DNA from: Alphaproteobacteria bacterium
GTDB taxonomy: Bacteria > Pseudomonadota > Alphaproteobacteria > Bin95
Assembly: GCA_022826185.1 (NCBI GenBank)
Contig: JAJDVH010000116.1
Coordinates: 1 to 37,179 of the forward strand
Length of the DNA: 37,179 bases
Reading direction: 5' to 3'
Under the pieces are notes generated by a model. The model made no database searches. It worked only from the letters and a program-made list of their open reading frames with translations, and had not been told where the DNA came from. Position 1 is the stretch's first letter. Each line of letters opens with the position of its first letter. Positions 34,183-37,179 of this stretch are shown one piece after another. A program made the translations under genes and the position numbers.

Positions 34183-35112
34183 TCAGAAGTGGTAGGCGCG
34201 CGAGAGCTCGCCGGAGACCTGCGCATTGAGCCGCAGCGTCTCCAGCAGGAACTCGTGCAGCCCCTCGTCGAAAATGTCGTCCATCTCCCGGTCCTGCAAT
34301 TGGCGGACGGCCTTCTCGACGGTGGCGTGGCAGTCGTGGCGCGCGCCGTAGCGGTCCGCCAGCCGGTTCAGGGCCGCCCGCAGGCCGGAATAGCAGAAGG
34401 CCAGCGAACAGGGAAAATCGCGGTTCAGGATCATGAAATGGGCGATCTTGGACGGGCTGAAATCGCCGCGATAGAGATAGTGGTAGGCGCGGACCGCAGA
34501 CGTGGCGTGCAGCAGGCTGATCCAGCGGTAGCGGTCGCGGTTGTCCAGCACCAGGCCGGTCTCGGGCAGCAGCACGAAATATTTGACGTCGAGAAGGCGG
34601 AGCGTCATGTCGGCGCGTTCGAGAAAGGCGCCGGCGGAGAGGAAATCGTAGCGCTCGCCCCGCAGCATGGTCGTCTGCGCTGCGCCCCGGAACAGCGCCG
34701 AGAGGCTCCTGATGCGGTCCAGCGTGGCCGGAAGGTCGCGCTGGATGGTGGCCGCCTCGACGCCGCCGAGCCAGCGCCAGCCGTCGTTCAGCCCCTCCCA
34801 CATCTCGGCGGTGAGCGCCGTCCGGACGGCCCGGGCATTGTTCCGCGCGCGGTCGAAGCAGGCGCGGATCGAGGAAGGGTTGTCTTCGTCGAGGATGAGG
34901 CTCCGACAGACCTCGGCCTCGCCGACCCGCGCGCCGGGCCCGAACGCCGCCCCGGCGCCCGCGGCGGCGACGACCGAACTCCACTCCTCCTGTCCGTAGG
35001 CGCCGGGCAGCATCGCCATGCGCCGGCCCATCTCGACCAGCCGGGCGGTCGCCTCCGCGCGCTCGAGATAGCGCGCCATCCAGAACAGGCTCTCCGCGGT
35101 CCGGCTCAGCAT
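34183..35112 (-). CDS. Alpha-E domain protein (DUF403)
   Basis: This 309-residue, almost all-helical protein starts MLSRTAESLFWMARYLERAEATARL, the alpha-E signature start. Recognisable blocks are ARNNARAVRTALTAEMWEGLN, DYLxxGAFLERAD-like (SAGAFLERADMTLRLLDVKY) and FCYSGLRAALNRL. The family is always linked to circularly permuted ATP-grasp proteins and transglutaminases and is believed to take part in making or modifying peptide conjugates; the chemistry is not established. The start was taken at 35112 rather than 35127 because family members begin with this Met. Confidence 0.92.
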   Translation of the reverse strand: MLSRTAESLFWMARYLERAEATARLVEMGRRMAMLPGAYGQEEWSSVVAAAGAGAAFGPGARVGEAEVCRSLILDEDNPSSIRACFDRARNNARAVRTALTAEMWEGLNDGWRWLGGVEAATIQRDLPATLDRIRSLSALFRGAAQTTMLRGERYDFLSAGAFLERADMTLRLLDVKYFVLLPETGLVLDNRDRYRWISLLHATSAVRAYHYLYRGDFSPSKIAHFMILNRDFPCSLAFCYSGLRAALNRLADRYGARHDCHATVEKAVRQLQDREMDDIFDEGLHEFLLETLRLNAQVSGELSRAYHF

Positions 35113-35182
35113 CGCCTCTGGTCCCACAGGGTTCGCGGACAGTATAGGCGGGTTTCACGCGGCCCGTCCCGAACGGGCGGGG

Positions 35183-36589
35183 CTATTCCGCCAGCACCCA
35201 GGTGTCCTTGACGCCGCCGCCCTGGCTGGAATTGACGACCAGGGAGCCTTCGCGCAGCGCAACGCGGGTGAGGCCGCCGGGGACGAGGCGGATGGTGCGG
35301 CCGATCAGGCAATAGGGCCGGAAATCGACATGCCGGCCGGCGACGCCCGTTTCGGAGAGCGAGGGCGAGGAGGAGAGCTCTAGGGTCGGCTGGGCGATGA
35401 AGCCCTCCGGGTCGCGCTTGATCTTCTCCGCGAATTCGGCGCGCTCGGCGGCGCTGGAATGCGGCCCGATCAGCATGCCGTAGCCGCCCGAGCCATGCAC
35501 TTCCTTCACCACCAGCTCGTCCAGCCGCTCCAGCACATATGCGCGTTCCTCATCGTTCGAACAGCGCCAGGTCGGCACGTTCTGCAGGATTGGCTCCTGG
35601 CCGAGATAGAAGCGGATCATCTCCGGCACATAGACATAGACTTCCTTGTCGTCCGCGATGCCGGTCCCCGGCGCCGAGCAGAGCGTCACGCCGCCGGCCC
35701 GGTAGGCGCTGAACAGGCCGGGGACGCCGAGCAGGCTGTCGGGCCGGAAGGAGAGCGGGTCGAGGAAGGCGTCGTCGATGCGCCGGTAGAGCACGTCCAC
35801 GCGCTGGGGCCCCTGCGTGGTGCGCATCCAGCACAGGCCCTCGTCCACGAACAGGTCCTGCGGCTCGACCAGCTCGATGCCCATCAGGTCGGCGAGGAAG
35901 GAATGCTCGTAATAGGCGGAGTTGAAGGGCCCCGGCGTCAGCAGCGCGATGACGGGGTCGCCGGAACAGGCCGGCGGCGCCACTTCCTCCAGTGTCCGGC
36001 GCAGTTCCTCCGGATAGACATCGACCGGCTCGATATTGCCGCCGCGGAAGAGCTCCGGGCAGGTCCGCATCATGCACTCGCGGTTCTCCAGCATGTAGCT
36101 GACCCCGGAGGGCGTGCGGCAATTGTCTTCCAGCACCTGGAATTCCTGCTCGCCGGTGCGCACGATGTCGATGCCGACCACATGGGAATAGACGCGGCCC
36201 GGCGGGTTGACCCCGACCATCGCCGGCTCGAAGGCCGCGTTCCGGTAAACCAGCCGCTCCGGAACGATGCCCGCGCGCAGGATTTCGCCGCGGTGATAGA
36301 TGTCCTGGAGAAAGGCGTTGAGCGCGAGCGCCCGCTGGCGGATGCCGCGCTCCAGCCGGCGCCACTCGTCGGCGGCGAATACCCTCGGGATAAGGTCGAA
36401 GGGGATCAGGCGTTCCGGATCGCCGCCTTCGTCATAGACGGCGAAGGTAATGCCGACGCGGCGGAAGACATCCTCCGCCTCCGCCGTGTGCCGGTGGAGC
36501 GTGTCGAGGCCACTCGCCTCGATCCAGGCGGCGATCTCGCTGTAAGGCGCCCTGATGCCCGCGCCTTCGCCGGTCATCTCGTCGAACAT
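35183..36589 (-). CDS. Circularly permuted ATP-grasp protein (DUF404/DUF407)
   Basis: This 468-residue protein matches the circularly permuted ATP-grasp (CP_ATPgrasp) family. Its landmarks are QRALALNAFLQDIYHRGEILRAGIVP, VVGIDIVRTGEQEFQVLEDNCRTPSGVSYMLENR (the Glu/Asp/Asn metal and ATP contacts), VDVLYRRIDDAFLDP, and VHGSGGYGMLIG near the C-terminus. It is predicted to form amide or peptide bonds using ATP. It is the first gene of the minus-strand trio, 70 bases ahead of the alpha-E gene. No carrier or substrate peptide is obvious in the window. Confidence 0.94.
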   Translation of the reverse strand: MFDEMTGEGAGIRAPYSEIAAWIEASGLDTLHRHTAEAEDVFRRVGITFAVYDEGGDPERLIPFDLIPRVFAADEWRRLERGIRQRALALNAFLQDIYHRGEILRAGIVPERLVYRNAAFEPAMVGVNPPGRVYSHVVGIDIVRTGEQEFQVLEDNCRTPSGVSYMLENRECMMRTCPELFRGGNIEPVDVYPEELRRTLEEVAPPACSGDPVIALLTPGPFNSAYYEHSFLADLMGIELVEPQDLFVDEGLCWMRTTQGPQRVDVLYRRIDDAFLDPLSFRPDSLLGVPGLFSAYRAGGVTLCSAPGTGIADDKEVYVYVPEMIRFYLGQEPILQNVPTWRCSNDEERAYVLERLDELVVKEVHGSGGYGMLIGPHSSAAERAEFAEKIKRDPEGFIAQPTLELSSSPSLSETGVAGRHVDFRPYCLIGRTIRLVPGGLTRVALREGSLVVNSSQGGGVKDTWVLAE

Positions 36590-36638
36590 GCCGGCTCCCT
36601 TCCCGGCCGGTTTCGCAAAGCGGGTCCGCCGTCTTCTG

Positions 36639-37179
36639 TCAGACGGGGTCCCAGTAGAACACGTCGCCGTCCCGGTCGAGGGGCGAGAACGCCGCCTTCA
36701 GGGACGGCATGGCGTGCTCGTGGATGTCGGCCGGCGACCAGCCCTCGCCCCGGTGGACGGAGCGCGCCGGGCGGTGCTGGTTGAAGATGAACTGCTCGTT
36801 GCGCCGGGAGGCGAAGATCTGCCCCGTCACGCCGCTTGCAAGGTCGGAGAGCAGATAGACCACCATCGGCGCAATCTGCGCGGGCTGCAGCGTCTTCAGC
36901 TTCTCGATCCGCTCCAACTCCTGCGGCGTGCTGGCGGGAATGGTCTCGATCATGCGGGTCCAGGCGAAAGGCGACATGCAGTTGGAGCGCACATTGAAGC
37001 GCTGCATGTCGAGCGCGATCGACTTCGACAGCCCCACAATCCCCATCTTCGCCGCCGCATAGTTCGCCTGGCCGAAATTGCCGATCAGCCCCGAGGTCGA
37101 GGTGAAATGCACCATCGCCCCCGATTCCTGCGCCCGGAAATGGTCCGCCGCATTGCGCGCCACATTGAACGAGCCCTTG
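36639..37179 (-). CDS. SDR family oxidoreductase, 3' part (runs off window)
   Basis: About 179 codons are visible, entering from the right edge with KGSFNVARNAADHF. The SDR catalytic Ser is in VHFTSTSGLIGNFG and Tyr/Lys in NYAAAKMGIVGLSKS, followed by LDMQRFNVRSNCMSP. After the usual end of the fold (GVTGQIFASRRNEQFIFNQ) there is an extra tail RGEGWSPADIHEHAMPSLKAAF. That tail matches the extended SDRs related to the hydroxyacyl-CoA dehydrogenase domain of multifunctional protein 2. The start and cofactor loop are outside the window. It ends 49 bases upstream of the ATP-grasp gene start and is on the same strand. Confidence 0.9.
   Translation of the reverse strand, partial: KGSFNVARNAADHFRAQESGAMVHFTSTSGLIGNFGQANYAAAKMGIVGLSKSIALDMQRFNVRSNCMSPFAWTRMIETIPASTPQELERIEKLKTLQPAQIAPMVVYLLSDLASGVTGQIFASRRNEQFIFNQHRPARSVHRGEGWSPADIHEHAMPSLKAAFSPLDRDGDVFYWDPV

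Overview
The window reads as a GC-rich alphaproteobacterial chromosome segment, probably of a Rhodospirillales-like lineage. The inference rests on three things: an aa3-type cytochrome c oxidase operon in the usual alphaproteobacterial order next to tldD and followed by SURF1, thrC and an M16 peptidase; a complete Yej-type peptide ABC transporter; and several families of short intergenic palindromic repeats. No rRNA, tRNA or CRISPR array was found.

Layout. 1-113 is the 3' end of an IS3-family transposase, followed by a repeat-bearing non-coding stretch and a small membrane/coiled-coil gene built of 33-bp tandem repeats (855-1187). About 1495-5367 is a restriction-modification (RM) island, visibly poorer in GC than its surroundings. 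It has a truncated RelB/DinJ-like antitoxin on its left, a near-perfect 45-bp palindrome, and then three genes joined by ATGA overlaps: a ribbon-helix-helix protein, a beta-class DNA methyltransferase interrupted by an in-frame TGA, and a 906-residue fused nuclease/N6-adenine methyltransferase resembling Type IIG enzymes. Two more small membrane/coiled-coil genes follow. A GMC oxidoreductase and tldD lie on the minus strand, divergent from the ctaC-ctaD-ctaB-small membrane gene-ctaG-ctaE operon.

SURF1 begins 18 bases after a palindromic repeat and has no ATG, GTG or TTG start in frame, only ATT. An LLM-class flavin monooxygenase and an alpha/beta hydrolase sit between SURF1 and thrC, apparently inserted into otherwise familiar synteny, with another repeat between them. 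After thrC and the M16 peptidase comes a three-gene cassette of unknown function (20711-22421): a glycine-rich protein and two coupled proteins that I cannot assign. It is the best candidate here for an undescribed system.

From 22482 to 26967 lies a catabolic-looking set: an SDR, two tandem NodB-like deacetylase/allantoinase-type paralogues, a small membrane protein, a 66-bp fossil of a third deacetylase and a ThDP-dependent enzyme. The yejABEF-type transporter follows, broken between yejB and yejE by a roughly 190-bp palindromic repeat whose core is also found inside the 3' end of ctaG. The right end carries an orphan TumA-like HTH protein with a likely operator, a minus-strand trio (circularly permuted ATP-grasp, alpha-E, transglutaminase) typical of a conserved peptide-ligase/amidoligase neighbourhood, and the 3' part of an SDR running off the edge.
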